The notes under the pieces: generated by a model
Told to the model about the DNA's origin: nothing
What the model saw: only the letters and a program-made list of their open reading frames with translations
The model's database searches: none
Origin: Timema cristinae
Lineage: Eukaryota > Arthropoda > Insecta > Phasmatodea > Timematidae
Direction: 5' to 3'
DNA: 64,000 bases
Assembly: GCA_039000515.1 (NCBI GenBank)
Contig: JBCFYV010000935.1
Coordinates: forward strand, 57,360,346-57,424,345
Translations under genes and position numbers: made by a program
In this document: piece after piece, positions 47,800 to 59,040 of the stretch
How the letters are laid out: each line of letters opens with the position of its first letter
How positions within the stretch are numbered: position 1 is the stretch's first letter

Positions 47800-47875
47800 C
47801 CCAGGCTTGCTTTCTGAAGCAGTGGGTATAAAACGAGGTCAAACCAAGCCTCATGAGGGCAAATGAGGAACTACT
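47800..47875 (+). mobile_element. Family E fragment
   Basis: GAAGCAGTGGGTATAAAACG and GTCAAACCAAGCCTCATGAG, the reverse complement of the family E core. Confidence 0.55.
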
Positions 47876-47932
47876 TTAATAAATAGGTAGATATTGAAAA
47901 ACATAATGAAATGTAGTAAGGAAACAACTTTT

Positions 47933-48517
47933 AAATACAATCATAGAATTCAATGTGGAACAGAATTGAAATTTGGAATTTAGTATAAAATTCCAAAGAT
48001 CAACTAAAGCAAAAGATATGGACTTTGAATAGAGTAGAAATTGATTGACAATTAGGTAACTTCACTATATTTTTATCATAATATGAAAGAGTTAAAAACA
48101 CTTTAAATTAATATAATTCACATGTATATATATATAATGTTTTATATATACATGGGAATTATATTTATATATATGTTAGATATATATGTGTGTGTGAATT
48201 ATATTAATTTAAAGTTTAAAACACTTTAAATTAATATAATTCCCATGTATATATGTGGTGTTTTTTATATAGATATACATGTGAATTATATATACAACAT
48301 CACATATATATATTATATATATATAACATGTGAATTATATTAATTTAAAGTGTTTTTAACTCTTTCATATTATGATAAAAATATAATAAAGTTACCTAAT
48401 TGTCAATCAATTTCTACTCTATTCAAAGTCCAAATCTTTTGCTTTAGTGATCTTTGGAATTTTATACTAAATTCCAAATTTCACTTCTGTTCCACATTGA
48501 ATTCTACGATTATATTT
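47933..48517. repeat. Long palindrome, arms about 190 bp
   Basis: The left arm 47933-48124 and right arm 48327-48517 are near-identical inverted copies (outer GAATTCAATGTGGAACAG, inner TTAAATTAATATAATTCAC) around a 200-bp AT-rich spacer that is itself partly palindromic. TAGGTAGATATTG occurs at 47884-47896 and 48517-48529. Non-coding foldback element or MITE. Confidence 0.92.
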
Positions 48518-48589
48518 AGGTAGATATTGTTATATATATTTATAGATAATATGATAATGGTGCTTAATGCTTGGAGCTGAGAGAACAGC

Positions 48590-48966
48590 AAGCTTTTCTG
48601 AACAAAGTAAATGTTTTACTTTGAACTTCCTTTCAAACTACACAAGCCTGACAAGATTTGTTTAGTTGAGGTATTTAACTTGTACTCTCTGAACCGACTG
48701 GTTATATCGGCATAACAGCATTTCTGTGAACGAGAGTGAAAGAGCCCGCCGATTTTGTGAGGAAATATAGTTTCACATACCTTCTAGAGTTATTCTACAT
48801 GCTCCAATCAACATGGAATCGACGGATTTACTTCCGCTCCGAAGGAAGTTGTGCTACGGATTTTTATTGCTCAAGAAAAATTCGTTAACCCCAACTGGGC
48901 TTGAACCCACGAATATCGGATCCTGAGGTGAACACTTTACCCAAAACCACTGAGGTTGACCCTGCC
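48590..48966 (-). mobile_element. Family C SINE, longest copy
   Basis: On the minus strand: CCTCAGTGGTTTTGGGTAAA head, B box GGGTTCAAGCCC, body CTTTCACTCTCGTTCACAG. It is the opposite orientation of 29013-29290 and extends further 3'. Confidence 0.82.
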
Positions 48967-49800
48967 ATGGTAAATTATAAGATAAGTTTGGCCTATTTTT
49001 TTTATGTCACTTTGTTTCTTTGATCGGGATCGACTGAAGAATCACCCAGTAGGTCGTTCACTTTGAACTAGATCAGGTGAACTAGTTCGACAAGTTTATT
49101 TGGGAGAATCGTTTTGTTTTTAACTATTCGTCCCCGAACTACGTATTTCCAACTCGTCATCACCAGCTGTGATATCGTTTATTTCCAAAGCATAATATTT
49201 TGTTATTATTGAATCATTCAGTACCTTCCGTAGAAAATTGGGGCAGTAACATCTGTCTACATTAAGTCGACCCCTACCAACCCTCGGCGTGCACATTTCC
49301 GTGGAACTACCCTTATCCACGCGATGTGAGACCCTTTTTTAAATTATGCCATGTTTTTCTCACTCACCGGTGGGGGCACTTCAATGGCCTCTTAATTCCC
49401 CCCCTCCCCCATTTCTCCGCACACCCTTACAGACGCGATCTGAGCTTACACGCGTCTTCCGTGGCACGTAACCTTCGCATAGATGTGTGTTGTCTTCCTT
49501 CAGTGATATTGATTTTTATTTTTTTTAACTGAAGGCTTTTAGAAGCAGATGTTTCGGCCTTTGTAATGGGCTCTTCTGCAAGCACAAGACGACGGTATTT
49601 CTGTGTAACTCAACACTCAGTGCTAGAACGTTTTATGTGCGCCGCTTTGTTTTGTATTGTTTATATGCAACGCATTTTACTGCTTGTCCCGTGGGCGCCC
49701 ATAAATTGTTGATAAAGGGGAATTCAGCCGCCCTTATCACTATGACATATTTACTTTATTTTTTAAAATTTTTATGAAAAAATAAAATTGTATATTTGAG
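48967..49800. other. Intergenic, no gene recognised
   Basis: Moderate GC at 49100-49730 without convincing splice-bounded frames. Confidence 0.45.
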
Positions 49801-49861
49801 ATTTGGCTGCCATTTGCTATTATTATTTATTATTATTAATTATTATTATTTATTATTATTT

Positions 49862-49985
49862 ATTAATTATTATTATTATTATTAGCACCGTGTCTTACTA
49901 CCCGTTCGGGTTATAAGCACTTACGCTAATGTGTAATGGTAGGGTGATTGTGAAATAAATGAAGGACCTACAGTTTAACATGGAA
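49862..49985 (-). mobile_element. Family B SINE, 5'-truncated
   Basis: A (TAA)n end, the shared tail, and the family B body ATGGTAGGGTGATTGTGA seen on the plus strand; the head is missing. Confidence 0.82.
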
Positions 49986-50029
49986 TTGGGAATTATTTTA
50001 GCAGTGGTACCTAAACGTACACAAACAGT

Positions 50030-50475
50030 CGGATCTCGAAATACAACTTTAGTTGTTCGTAAACTGAAGCGTATTGTTCAGGATCACGATAGACCTATAA
50101 CTTGCACTTCAGTCGTTCACTAGCTCACAATAACTACAACTTGCATGTGTCACACTTCACATAACTACAACTTCACTTCGGTCGTTCACTAGCTTCACAA
50201 TAGACCTACAACTTGCACTTCGGTCGTTCACTAGCTTCACAATAGACCTACAACTTGCACTTCAGTCGTTCCTACTTCACATAGACCTACAACTTGCACT
50301 CGTCGTCACAGCTTCACAAAAACTAATTGCACTCGCGTCATATTACAATAGCTACATTCACTCAGTCGTTCATCTTCACATAGACCTACAACTTGCATAG
50401 TCGTACTAGCTCACTATAGACTAACTGCCTTAAGTCGTTACGATAGACTACAACTTTACTCGTCGTCATAGCCTT
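50030..50475 (+). repeat. 42-bp tandem array, decaying
   Basis: About ten copies of a 42-bp unit containing TTCGGTCGTTCACTAGCTTC and GACCTACAACTTGC. Copies in the middle are clean; outer copies lose single bases at many places. Confidence 0.88.
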
Positions 50476-50884
50476 AATTAATCATATTTTAAAAGAATTA
50501 TTTTCTTTTGCTACTATATCTTGCAAGCTATTTTGTCTGTAACTTTAGAAATTGCTTTTTTCGTTTGTTTCTATGGCTGAAATTAGCCGAATAATCACGA
50601 TTGTTTACTGCCACATCACCTCTTAGCTCACTTTGAACTATTGGCGAACTACACGTCTCCACACTACTGAGGAGGGTCTATGTCTGCAGACAATAGTAGT
50701 TGAGGTAGTCGACATCTTGAACTACTTCTTATCACCAAGAAAGACAGACTTACATTCCATTTATCACCAAGAAAGACAGACTTACATTCCATTTATCCTT
50801 TACGAACCACACTAATGTCCATATATTATAAGCTACACCAAAGTGGAATCTTTCAAGGTATATCTTAATTTTATTATAAATGGA

Positions 50885-51075
50885 CATTCTGGAACACTTG
50901 TTAGAAAATATCAACATATTATTTGCGAGCAACATTGACAGCACTTTACCTTATTATTAATAATATTTATAAGTATTGATAATATAATAAAAAAAAAGCA
51001 ACAACTGCAGATCGCACGAATTTGCGTTAACATAGATATAGTAAAGTTTCCCTAGCTGTCAGATATGTCAATTCG
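50885..51075 (+). repeat. Family F AT-rich dispersed repeat
   Basis: AACATTGACAGCACTTTACC, AAGTATTGATAATAT, AACTGCAGATCGCACG in family order; an inverted copy follows at 51170. Confidence 0.6.
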
Positions 51076-51169
51076 TAAGAAAATTGGGGTATACTCTTGA
51101 CATCTCTCTGGGATATAATTTGAATTTGGATGTAAAGGAACATTTTTTTTACAGTTATATAAAAGCCAC

Positions 51170-51340
51170 TAAAATAATTTTCATATATATGTAAGTCAAG
51201 TTATGTGATCTAAAACTATCACTTTTTATAAATAATATCAATGCCTGTAAAATAATACTAATACTATACTAACACGCTCTCAATGTTGACCACAAAAAAA
51301 CACTGTATTTTTAGAAGTGCCCTACCAGATAGAATCTTAC
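51170..51340 (-). repeat. Family F repeat, inverted
   Basis: The minus strand shows GTGGTCAACATTGAGAGCG and TAAATAATATC-type motifs, forming an inverted pair with the previous copy. Confidence 0.5.
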
Positions 51341-52020
51341 ATTAGGAGACACTCGGATACAAGATTTTCGTGAGGGGAGGGGAGTGGGTTAACGCGGGTG
51401 CTCTCCCGGGACAGGGCCCCGGGGGAGGTTCACCCCTCGGGAAATTCTGACGGACAAATTCTTCAACATTTGAGTGTAAATTAGAATTTAATTAGAACTA
51501 AAAAAAATACACATGTTCATCGTTTATTTATGTTTTTTTGTCAATTTCTTAAAATTAAATTAAGTGTTAAAAATGTGAATCAATTATCGACACTCGAATC
51601 AACTTGTTAGTGACTATAACAAGATTTAATTGTTTAGATTATCATTGTTAATACTAACTGAATTAGCAAAAAAAAAAAGGGGGGGGGGGTGACTCCACAC
51701 CCCTCGTGGCCACTCTCAAGATCCGCCCCTCTGCTGGCACTTTGTCCTCATCTCTTGACTGACGCTCTTGTTGAAGGCATATCGTCAATGACAAAGATGG
51801 CTGGAGGTTCCCCTAACCCCCGTCACCCCTTCCGACCCACCCTCCAATTTGTGTGTCACTTGGAAAAAGATGCTTACGATGGGGTCGGTTGAAGTATCAT
51901 GGGAGTTACCCAAGGGGGAAGGGCAGGGGCTTTGTAAAGAATTACAAAAAAGTTTTCTTGTATTACCTTCCAGTTAGGCCCAGTTTACAACCAGTCGCAC
52001 TCATAATATTATCTGTTACC
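51341..52020. other. Intergenic, no gene recognised
   Basis: Includes A10G10 at about 51669-51688. The proline/serine-rich frame after it has no exon signals. Confidence 0.45.
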
Positions 52021-52023
52021 CGC

Positions 52024-52150
52024 TTAAGTGGCCTCGTGGTCTAAGGCGTTACTCTTGCAGTAGACTAGACTGCCTATGACGGGGAGATCGAGGTTCGAAT
52101 CTCGGTCGGATATACTGAGGGTGTTTTTTTCTAAAATGGTTTTCCACTCA
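52024..52150 (+). mobile_element. Family A SINE, 3'-truncated
   Basis: Head GTGGCCTCGTGGTCTAAGGC, CAGTAGACTAGACTGCC, B box GGTTCGAATCTC; stops at TTTTCCACTC. Confidence 0.9.
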
Positions 52151-52840
52151 ATTAAAAATAGACTTACACCTTGCCGGGATTCTCTTGAAGGACGTTTGGG
52201 TTGTAGAAAGTAATACGGGTGGTGCGATAGGCTGCCTATAAGGAACGAATAAAGGGTTGACGGTTAGTTGGTAATCCTTAAATAACTTAACCAGCATTAA
52301 TTAGATAACTATTAAAAAACAGCCCGTGTAAAACAGGTCATTATAGAATCCTGGCTTCTCTGACCCAGCATGGAATGCGAACTACTCGTCTACACCCAAT
52401 ATCATCTCTAGGGAATTACAGGTCTTGTGCAGTAAAGCTGACCACACGAGGACGAGAGTAGTCATCATGCTGTCCCCTCAGAGATGATATCCAGTGTAGT
52501 GATGCCGGTAATAAACACGCAGTTGTCGTTTGCACTGTTCTTGCACTGGATATTGATGTTCCGTGTCTGGTCTTCAGTTTAGAAAGTGTCTTGAGGCTTT
52601 AACAGATTACCTACAGCTCCGCAGTAAACGGATCAGAAGGGTCAGAGAAGGGGAGGAGGGGTTAATAAATTCGGGGTAGGAGGCAGGAAGGTGGGAGGGG
52701 GGAAATTGGTGATTTCCTGTACACGCTTCTATCAATTGAAACGAGAGTAGTCCACGTATTTATTTAAGAGTTGGTTTTTTCTTTTTACTTAGATGTAAGA
52801 GGTATCGAAATACTTTAGGTGGATCTTAAGGTGGGATGAA
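52151..52840. other. Intergenic, no gene recognised
   Basis: Mixed composition, no recognised repeat. Confidence 0.4.
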
Positions 52841-53070
52841 GACCCGCTTCAGTGACCGAATGGTGTTTTGACTGGCCCTGCTGAGATTGGGGTTCGAACC
52901 CTTGTCAGGTGTACTGAGGTGTTTTTTTTTTCTAAATTGTTTTCCACTCTCCCTTCACGCAAACGCGGGTACATTACGTCAAAAATGCTTCCTTCATCAT
53001 CCCTACCCCTTTTGGTAGTTATCATATATGCGTATAGCCCGATCGGTTACTAGACGTGGTGAGTAAAACA
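52841..53070 (+). mobile_element. Family A SINE
   Basis: B box GGGTTCGAACCC, body TTTTCCACTCTCCCTTCACG, tail GCGTATAGCCCGATCGGTTA. Confidence 0.83.
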
Positions 53071-53554
53071 TGATATATACAGTAGATGCCCGATAAAGCC
53101 AACATCGGTTGATAAAGCGTGGTTGTTGGAGGACATAACTCACCCCCACGGTATAGATTAACCGCGGTACATCGGACGGTGACGTGGACCCCTAATTTTG
53201 AAACTTGCGAAAATACTCGCAACTTATGAACTCGCAAATCGCAGGCTGTACTGAAACAGAGCTAATTTTGAAAGGTTTCTAATGTCGTGCGAGTCGGTGT
53301 AGTGTTGTTTCGCTTGCGACTGAGTTTTCAATCCGACAACACTGTAAAACCATGACGTACCAAAGGGTTGGGGCGATGGTATGCCACAACACGTCATTAT
53401 ACAAGATACGTAACTGAAAGTAAACATTATTATTGTATTGATTACATCATATACAACGGTTAGTTTAGTTTCATTGGGAAACCATCTTCCAATTGTATAC
53501 ATCTAAACGTGTTAACTCAAAATTTTCTCAAAATTACATAAGTAAAAAAAAACC

Positions 53555-53640
53555 GCCTCACTGGAACAATCTAATTTAGCACACTTGGTAGCGCGCTTGA
53601 CCCGAATTCTTACTCCCACGAGTTCAATCCCAACCTAGAT
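53555..53640 (+). repeat. tRNA-like SINE head
   Basis: TAGCACACTTGGTAGCGCG and GAGTTCAATCCC spaced as A and B boxes, no matching body. Confidence 0.45.
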
Positions 53641-54645
53641 AAAATATTTTAATTTTTGTCTGAATTTAAATCACGTTTTCGTAATTAGAATTCAGTAATA
53701 TATTTTTTTATTTTCGCAACTATTTTTAAAACATAAATATACCCTAAAAATTTTACTATGCGAATAATAATTAGCTTACTTAGCCTTATTTTAAAATGTG
53801 TACAATTTTATGTCATAAAACCCATTATTTAATTTTTAAATAATCACCTACATACAAAATTTCAAAATTAATGTAGGCCTAGCTTTTTTAATTTAATACC
53901 TTTTTAATTTATTTTTAACGACTGTTATGTTAGTCTACTTAGGCTCAAATGCCTTGTGTATTTCTATAAAATATATTTAAAACATATTATATGCTTACTA
54001 ATACGATCATTTAAAATTAAAGTTTAAAGTCTGATAAATTAAAAAAAAAAAACTTTTTTAAGGATTTGAACACGCGAACCTTAGATCACGAGACGGTCAC
54101 GTTACCGACTCACCCAAATTGACGATTGAGGAAATTGAAAAAATTAGAATATATAGTTTCGTTTTCAACCAAACAAATATTTGTATTGAAGGATTGCATA
54201 AAGTGTACAAAGCAATCATATTCTTTTCTTCTGTAAACCTATTTTGTACAGTGATAGGTTTATTTCAACAAAATCACTCTCGGAAAGCTGCAACCGAAGA
54301 GGGGGATGGCATCCATTTTGTTATTTTATTGCCTATTCGATAGACAAGGCCTGTCTCGCACGGTGTGAGGCTGGCGAGTAGAATCCGCTCGCTATTCGAT
54401 CGTGTGACGTCAGTTTTCGCAGCGCAGAAGTTTCAAAATTAGGGTTTGCGAGATTGTGTGCGAGATGAGAGAAATACGCTAGCGAATCGCTACTCGCACG
54501 TTTCAAAATTAGAGGCCCTGTAGATGACAAATGACGGCGCGGGAGGACGAAAAAAAAAATTGACTGCAGTATATTGCACTACTATACGTAAGCTTTAGTC
54601 ATTCATGGATTTCAAGAACAAAAATGTTTGCCTCTTTTTTTTTTA
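53641..54645. other. AT-rich intergenic DNA
   Basis: A minus-strand tRNA-like head at 54063-54120 (GGTAACGTGACCGTC, GGTTCGCGTGTTC). No gene. Confidence 0.45.
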
Positions 54646-54872
54646 TAGCAGCGTCTCATCTTACTACCCGTTCGGGTTATACGCTTATGTACTAATTACG
54701 TTAATATTTCAGGAATTATATTTTTAGGAAGTGTACTCGCGTGTGCGTGATGGGAGAGTGGAAAACTCTTTTGTAAAAATCACCCTCAGTGCACCCGATT
54801 GAGATTCTAACTTGGACCTCACCGTTATCGTCAGTCTAGTATAACACGAGAGTAGCGCGTTAGACCACGTGG
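54646..54872 (-). mobile_element. Family A SINE
   Basis: The minus strand head GGCCACGTGGTCTAACGCG leads to the tail ATAACCCGAACGGGTAGTAA. Confidence 0.85.
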
Positions 54873-54973
54873 CCTGTATTTATTGTTTCGTTCGGAGATT
54901 CAAGCTTTGTGACGAATGATGATGGAAAATTCCTCTATTTACTGAATCTCTATAAGTAAGAATTTTATTATTA

Positions 54974-55181
54974 TTATTATTATTATTCGTTCTGCGTCTT
55001 ACTACCCGTTCGGATTATACGCTAATATGTAATGGTAGGGTGATTGTGAGATGAACTGGAGGACCTACAGTTTAACGTGGGATTTGACAATCAGATAAAT
55101 CTGTGCTGGGACCGAGGATTGAACCCTGGACCCCAGCACAGAGGTTCGACACCTTACCCCCTAGACCACCAGGTCACCAGA
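54974..55181 (-). mobile_element. Family B SINE
   Basis: Minus strand head GGTGACCTGGTGGTCTAGGG, B box GGGTTCAATCC, body and shared tail, (TAA)n. Lacks the central part of the 19105-19389 copy. Confidence 0.88.
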
Positions 55182-56104
55182 ATTTAATTAATAAAGTAAT
55201 GATTTTTTTCTCCCGGGACACAACTCTTCACTGCGTTGTATCCGAATCCTATTTAGTTTATCGGACCGCGCTATATCGAGCTTATACTATATCCGGTAAA
55301 CAAACAAAGTTGTTATCTCCCTGGAAAACCGGGAGTGCCGGGAAAACACAGGAAAAAAATGTTAAATAAAAAAAATCAAATTGCAATTTTTAAATAGTAT
55401 TCCTTTGCATAGAATAAAAAGCAAATTAAAGAAATAAACACATTAAATCGCTAATATGTCACCCACCACTCAACCTTATCCCCCTCTTCCCCCCTCATTG
55501 AAACATAGGGTTGCATGACTTTTCCCATCAAGGTCAAATTCTCTTGTTCTATACACCAATAGTATGACTTCACAATAGTTAATTTTATGAAAAGTGAAAT
55601 TTCATTCTTTTATACCACTCTCTAAAATAAAGTATCTGAGAAAAATGGGGATTCCATCTGAAAAACCTGGAAAAAAAAAGGAATTTTGCATTAAGAAAAT
55701 AGTGGCAACCCTGATAAAATAGCAATAATAAATAATAATTTGCCTGACGTGTATCTACTAGTTAAATTTATTTACGACCACGTCTTGATATTTTTCATTT
55801 TATACGCTCGGTTTGTTAGTTTTAAGGTCCTCCTTATTTCTGAGGCATGTGAAGTACTCTTGTCTTGCTTGGTAACGTCCCACTCGACGGTCCTCAAGTG
55901 ATTCGTTCCCCTGGGGACCCAAGACAAAGTTTCAAGACCTGCGCCCTCGTCCCTTCTCACACTAGCGTGTATGTGTTGTACGCGCGCGGTGGATTAGTTT
56001 TATCTGTTCTCCCTCCACGCACAGCTGCGCTGCACCCCATTCCCACCCTCTCGCAAAAAGATGAAACACCGCATTCGTCATTGAGGGTTTGTTTCGCAGG
56101 GGTG
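55182..56104. other. Intergenic; dispersed repeat at 55490-55720
   Basis: The repeat resembles 33670-33905. The GC-richer part 55850-56100 has short frames but no exon signals. Confidence 0.45.
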
Positions 56105-56390
56105 TGAGGGTGGACGTCGCTTAGGGGATGTAACAGATGTGGTTGAGATCGGGGCAGACGGTCATGGGTTCGATGTTGATGTGACCCGCATCAGATGATG
56201 GGTGGGTGTTAGAACTCAATTCCAGTGTACCTAGCTATTTTCCCCCGTAAGGTTTTCTCAATCTTCCTCTACGCAAACGTGGGTAGATTCACTCTAAACT
56301 CCATTTCCCTCATCCTTCCTCATTAGTGTAACTAAATACTTTCAGCTCATATCAAAAGCGCGCAAGGAAAAAACAACTGCATACCGTGGC
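56105..56390 (+). mobile_element. Diverged family A SINE
   Basis: GTCATGGGTTCGATGTTGATG, then CTACGCAAACGTGGGTAGAT and CCCTCATCC in family order. Confidence 0.6.
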
Positions 56391-56442
56391 AACACGGTAA
56401 ACCCCTTACGCTTTACAATAATTACAATAAATTAATAACCCG

Positions 56443-56690
56443 TTTCGGTGATCGTGTGGTCTAACGCTATACTCTCGCAGTAGACTAGACTGCCGATGAC
56501 GGGGAGATCAGGGCTCGAATTCCGGTCGGGTCTACTGAAGGCGGTTTTTCCTAAATCGTTTTCCACTCTTCTTCCACATAAATGTGGGTACACTTCCTCT
56601 AAATTCAGCCTTCCTCATCTCTAACACATTTGTGTAATGCATACATAGGCGTATGGCCCGAATAGGTAGCGCCTAACTGCTATAAGGGCG
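56443..56690 (+). mobile_element. Family A SINE
   Basis: Head GATCGTGTGGTCTAACG, CAGTAGACTAGACTGCCGAT, B box GGCTCGAATTCC, tail GCGTATGGCCCGAATAGG. Confidence 0.9.
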
Positions 56691-58070
56691 CAGAATGCAT
56701 CTTTGTGAATAGATTGATGTAATTTAATAAGGAATTCACACTTCACAATGTATCGCCATTATTCTTTTCCTCCTCCCCTGTTTGTTCTCTTACTCCCGAC
56801 ACCTCTACCCAGTGACGTTATAAACCCACTTGAACTTTCTGGTGCCTTAAGGTGGGAAAGTAGGGGACGCGAGAAAAGGGCAGTATTCTTGCAGTTTTTT
56901 ATATCAAAAACATTGCTTTGGTCAAAATAAATAAAATATTGCTTCAGTAGAAACATGGTGAGCCTAATGGCACTAGACGACAAACTGGTTTTTATTAAAT
57001 TCCAGGGCACATGTGACGGATATTCAAGGACTGTTGATATCATCACGTGAAGAAAATTAAACTCTTTATGTTTATACTGGAGAAATATTTGATTTATTTT
57101 GACTAACAAAAAAAAAAATTGCTGTGTAAACTACAAAAACACTTACCTTATATTACGTTCCCTACACTCCTACCTTAAGTGGGATATAAAGTTGTCAGAA
57201 GACAGGTTGAGAGGTACTTAAGTGGGATATTTATTAATCTTGTCAGCAAACATGTTGAGTGAAACTGGGGTATAGATCTTTAAGCGACAGGTGTGATCTA
57301 GTCACGTCACAGACGAAGGCTCGTAGACTCACAAACCGGTCCTATCTGCGCATGTCAGACATCCCGTAACAACTTTTATAAAGTAAGGTGGCAGAGAGCT
57401 GGTTGGTTATATATATACAATTAAAAAAACAACATACAAACTCAAAGAAACATCAATGTTTTTACTTTGACAAAATTCTGTATCAAGGCTTAACCGAATA
57501 TCAACGAAACAACGTAAATTGCCTGGTAATGTTTCGCACACGATAAAATTTAGAAAAATGAAACACAGTTTGGTGACATGAAAACAAATGAGACGCGGGT
57601 GTGGCTCCGATCTCACATGTTCATTTTGCGGTAACAAATAATACGTCCCCCCCAATCCCTCCTCTGGTGGGAAATGGACGATACGCGATGCGCAACCTTA
57701 ATTACTTCCCTTGTAACAGGATTGATGGGTAACAACACACGACTTCCCCCCTAGACCCCATCCCTCCAACAACCCCTCCCCAAAAAGGGTGAAATGAGCG
57801 TTCCCCAATAGTTCGGAACATTATGGGCTTTTGAAACATATTATTAATTAGTCAAGAATAGGCATAACACGATAATTTATCGAATTGCTCAGGCTTGAAA
57901 TGTCGGTGAGCAGTTGGGCTGTTTATTATAAATGGTCGTTATTTATGGAATACATTCATTAAAAAAAAACTCCCAATTAAAAAATATCGCAGCTGTCCGA
58001 ACATTGGGTGCTAGTATTAATATTTAAAGGAAATAATGACTGTATTAAGGGTTGTGTGTGAGTGTATATA
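56691..58070. other. Intergenic; dispersed repeat at 56995-57175
   Basis: The repeat matches 20155-20340. The segment 57400-57850 is locally GC-richer with no gene. Confidence 0.45.
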
Positions 58071-58075
58071 TATAT

Positions 58076-58314
58076 TAGTGCCGCGTCTTACTACCTGTTC
58101 AGGTTATACGCCTATGTACTAATTACACAAATTTGTTTGGGATGCGAAGGCTTAATTTATAGGAAATGCACCCGCACTTGTGTGGAGTGGGAGTGGAAAC
58201 CCGTTTAGGAAAACCACCTTCAGTGCACCGACCAGGGTCGAACCCCGATCTCCCTGTCTCTTCGGCAGTCTAGTCCAACACGAGATTATCGCGTTAGACC
58301 ACGCGGCCACCGGA
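58076..58314 (-). mobile_element. Family A SINE
   Basis: Minus strand head GGTGGCCGCGTGGTCTAACG, B box GGGTTCGACCC, tail ATAACCTGAACAGGTAGTAA. Confidence 0.9.
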
Positions 58315-58424
58315 GCGGGTTGTATATATCGCGCTATCTCCTGCCTTTACAAATTTTTTGTTGTTGTAAATTTAAAGTAATTTTTTGATAATTTTTAGGT
58401 CATCAAATTCCGGCCCCTGCTGTT

Positions 58425-58600
58425 GACATTAAACTATATTATTGGTATTATTTTATAGTCTCTATCAAAAGTGACATCTGCAAAATCAAATCACCTGGTG
58501 TATGTATGGATGAAAGTAGATCTAGTAGCTTTTAAAGCTGTCAGATAAGGCCCTTTCTGTGAAAATAGGATTTTGTAAACCAGGATGGTCCATTTTTTTT
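58425..58600 (+). repeat. Family F AT-rich dispersed repeat
   Basis: TGTTGACATTAAACTATATT, AAAGTGACATCTGCAAAATC, AAAGCTGTCAGATAAGG in family order. Confidence 0.65.
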
Positions 58601-58848
58601 TATCCCTAGGTAGGCCTACTTATAATAAATTGTATTTTTGGTTGTTAGAATCTTTCAAATTCTACTAAAAAAAATAATTATTAATCTACCAAAAACTGTA
58701 TTATGAAATATGCACACACACTTTCACGAAACAGTTTAGCATTAAAATATTTATTTATACAAAATTTTACTAATCAAATAAATGCACAATAAAATACAAT
58801 CACGACCTTTTTTTAAATAAATAATTTTCTTTGAATCATACCCTCTTT

Positions 58849-59028
58849 GGTGGCCGCATGATCAAAGGCGCTACTCTAACAATAGATTCCCGATTACGGG
58901 GGGTTCGTGGTTCGATGCCGGTTGGATACACGGAGGCTATTCTTTCCTAAACGGGTTTCCACTCTCTTTCCACACAAATGCAGGTACATTTCTTCAAAAT
59001 TCAACTTCCTCATCCCTAACCCATTTCT
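58849..59028 (+). mobile_element. Family A SINE, 3'-truncated at a LINE junction
   Basis: Head GGTGGCCGCATGATCAAAGG, B box GGTTCGATGCC, body to CATCCCTAACCC, then TATTATTATTATT and the LINE. Confidence 0.82.
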
Positions 59029-59040
59029 ATTATTATTATT

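Noticed and set aside
53079..53110. Left end of another pogo-like MITE (TA CAGTAGATGCCC)
   Set aside because: No matching right end found within the next several hundred bases.
54119..54343. 74-residue plus-strand frame
   Set aside because: No splice or start context and no recognisable domain; AT-rich chance frame.
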